Under the pieces are notes generated by a model, which was given only the letters and a program-made list of their open reading frames with translations, did not search any database and was not told where the DNA came from. 7,079 bases of DNA. It comes from JAAYJM01 sp964499465. Its GTDB lineage: Bacteria; Bacteroidota; Ignavibacteria; Kapaibacteriales; UBA2268. The position numbers were made by a program, and so were the translations under genes. Location of the stretch: NCBI GenBank assembly GCA_964499465.1, contig CAZCLJ010000241.1:1-7079 (forward strand), in the 5' to 3' direction. Of this stretch, positions 6,319-7,079 are shown piece by piece. The stretch's first letter is position 1, and each line of letters starts with the position of its first letter.

Positions 6319-6389
6319 AATGACATCTTTGTTATGCTATCAACTTGTTGATAGTATGACTAAAAAAACTTTTTAGTAACTATGTCATT
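6319..6389. repeat. Hairpin cluster bounded by AATGACAT/ATGTCATT
   Basis: The outer 8-bp inverted repeats AATGACAT (6319-6326) and ATGTCATT (6382-6389) enclose two hairpins. The first (6331-6360) pairs GTTATGCTATCAAC with GTTGATAGTATGAC; all 14 positions pair if two G-T wobbles are allowed. The second (6359-6377) is ACTAAAAA-AAC-TTTTTAGT. The wobble pairs would form only in RNA of the plus strand. The cluster is distant from any gene, so a small structured RNA or a non-coding repeat unit are both open. Confidence 0.55.
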
Positions 6390-6450
6390 TATATTTGAAA
6401 AATTTATTTTAAAAGCAAATACGTCATTCTGAATCCCCTTATAAAAGAAG

Positions 6451-6470
6451 ATTTTCATTTTAATGAAAAT
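6451..6470. repeat. Perfect 9-bp inverted repeat ATTTTCATT/AATGAAAAT
   Basis: The two 9-bp arms are separated by TT and lie 16 bp before the first 205-bp palindromic element. A simple AT-rich hairpin with no associated gene. Confidence 0.6.
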
Positions 6471-6540
6471 GACATTAATCATCCGTGTCATTTCGAAACG
6501 AAGTGAGAAATCTCACAAGTCATTGCTAAAACTAAAATTT

Positions 6541-6573
6541 AGATGTCCTACATCTCGGAGATGTAGGACATCT
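6541..6573. repeat. 33-nt hairpin module b, copy 2
   Basis: AGATGTCCTACATCTC, one G, then GAGATGTAGGACATCT form a perfect 16-bp stem inside the first 205-bp element. Confidence 0.9.
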
Positions 6574-6585
6574 TCTTATTTCAAT

Positions 6586-6640
6586 CTTTCGCAAAGTAAA
6601 AGAGTAAATACTTTCGTAAAGTTTCTTAACTTTGCGAAAG
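6586..6640. repeat. Palindrome trio, module c, copy 1
   Basis: Three related small palindromes occur in a row: CTTTCGCAAAG (6586), ACTTTCGTAAAGT (6610-6622) and ACTTTGCGAAAG (6629-6640). The first and third are inverses of each other over 12 bp. The same AAACTTTCGCA core bounds the composite element at 5923-6227. Confidence 0.75.
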
Positions 6641-6818
6641 TTTAATTGATATCATTGACTTGTGAGATTCCTCACTTCGTATCGGAATGACAAGAAATGT
6701 TTATTAGGTTTTCAATAAATTATTTCACTAGTGTAGTAATTCGTTAAAAGACTTATTATATTGTGTCATTTCGAAACGAAGTGAGAAATCTCACAAGTCA
6801 TTGCTAAAACTAAAATTT

Positions 6819-6851
6819 AGATGTCCTACATCTCGGAGATGTAGGACATCT
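6819..6851. repeat. 33-nt hairpin module b, copy 3
   Basis: Identical to the copy at 6541-6573 (perfect 16-bp stem, one-base centre), within the second 205-bp element. Confidence 0.9.
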
Positions 6852-6863
6852 TCTTATTTCAAT

Positions 6864-6918
6864 CTTTCGCAAAGTAAAAGAGTAAATACTTTCGTAAAGT
6901 TTCTTAACTTTGCGAAAG
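6864..6918. repeat. Palindrome trio, module c, copy 2
   Basis: Identical to 6586-6640: three CTTTCGCAAAG-like palindromes in a row within the second 205-bp element. Confidence 0.75.
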
Positions 6919-6976
6919 TTTAATTGATATCATTGGCTTGTGAGATTCCTCACTTCGTATCGGAATAACAAGACAA

Positions 6977-7079
6977 ATTATTAATTATTAATTATTAATT
7001 ATCAATTATTAATTATTAATTATTAATTATCAATTGTCAATTGTCAATTGTCAATTGTCAATTATCAATTATCAATTGT
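6977..7079. repeat. 7-bp tandem array ATT(A/G)T(T/C)A, continuing past the window
   Basis: Fourteen complete 7-base units plus five bases run to the window edge. The unit order is ATTATTA x3, ATTATCA, ATTATTA x3, ATTATCA, ATTGTCA x4, ATTATCA x2, then a partial unit. Only positions 4 and 6 of the unit vary, and variants are clustered in blocks, as expected from replication slippage. It is too short in period and has no spacers, so it is not a CRISPR array. Its full length is not visible. Confidence 0.92.

Larger units (their letters stand above)
6485..6695. repeat. 211-bp direct repeat, copy 1, containing a 205-bp MITE-like element
   Basis: This copy matches 6763-6973 at 209 of 211 positions without indels (differences at 6658 and 6689). 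The core 6487-6691 has 39-bp terminal inverted repeats: the left arm starts GTCATTTCGAAACGAAG, the right arm ends CTTCGTATCGGAATGAC, and 35 of 39 positions match. Inside are hairpin b (6541-6573) and the c palindromes (6586-6640). No transposase gene or convincing reading frame is present, so any mobility would need help in trans. Target-site duplications are not obvious. Copies 1 and 2 are separated by 67 bp of AT-rich DNA without features. Confidence 0.85.
6763..6973. repeat. 211-bp direct repeat, copy 2
   Basis: This is a near-identical second copy of 6485-6695, offset by exactly 278 bp, with A-to-G at 6936 and G-to-A at 6967. The second change alters the terminal GGAATGAC to GGAATAAC, so the right inverted-repeat end of this copy is slightly degraded. 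The 205-bp palindromic core spans 6765-6969. It abuts the 7-bp tandem array that starts three bases downstream. Confidence 0.85.

Noticed and set aside
6463..6645. 60-residue plus-strand reading frame
   Set aside because: It lies almost wholly within the first 211-bp palindromic repeat, encodes a low-complexity basic peptide with no recognisable domain, and its second half is the hairpin sequence itself.
6977..7079. Possible CRISPR array
   Set aside because: The repeat period is 7 bases with no unique spacers, and there are no cas genes in the window.

Overview
This 7.1 kb window is AT-rich bacterial DNA. Five genes all read on the minus strand (258-5874) and are flanked by stretches packed with palindromic and tandem repeats (1-257 and 5875-7079). 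A Bacteroidota/Chlorobiota-type (FCB group) genome is the best guess. Most starts lack a Shine-Dalgarno sequence and sit behind A-rich leaders, the genes are very A/T rich, and the intergenic DNA carries palindromic families and a 7-bp ATTATCA/ATTGTCA tandem of a kind I associate with that group. No marker gene here settles the taxonomy.

In transcription order (high to low coordinates), the first block looks like an operon. It holds a NUDIX hydrolase of the ADP-ribose pyrophosphatase type with a variant Nudix box (5874-5335), an exported protein of unknown function whose start overlaps the NUDIX gene by 61 bp (5395-4400), and, 19 bp on, a membrane-anchored protein with two GAF-like domains and a degenerate GGDEF domain (4380-2110). 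The last is probably a sensor or scaffold rather than an active diguanylate cyclase. Nothing in the sequence ties the three to one pathway.

After an 87-bp gap comes a two-gene cassette that looks like a Type II restriction-modification system: a putative restriction endonuclease (2022-1399) overlapping by 8 bp the start of a gamma-class N6-adenine DNA methyltransferase (1406-258). Hand-counted lines give about 20% G+C in the endonuclease and 26% in the methyltransferase, against about 40% in the GAF/GGDEF gene, which suggests horizontal acquisition. No controller (C) protein gene is visible. A cryptic 11-codon reading frame starts directly at the GAF/GGDEF stop codon and may be a remnant of a gene cut at the cassette border.

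The non-coding 5875-7079 stretch holds no convincing gene. It is a mosaic of reusable palindromic modules: (a) terminal arms beginning GTCATTTCGAAACGAAG; (b) a 33-nt hairpin AGATGTCCTACATCTC/GAGATGTAGGACATCT; (c) CTTTCGCAAAG-type palindromes; (d) ATCCCTACGGGAT-type palindromes. Modules a, b and c form two 211-bp copies that differ at two bases (6485-6695, 6763-6973). An 80-bp form with only the a arms lies at the opposite end of the window (65-144). Modules b, c and d form another composite at 5923-6227. The window ends in a 7-bp tandem array that continues past the edge. This modular, nested, apparently non-autonomous repeat family is the most unusual content here.
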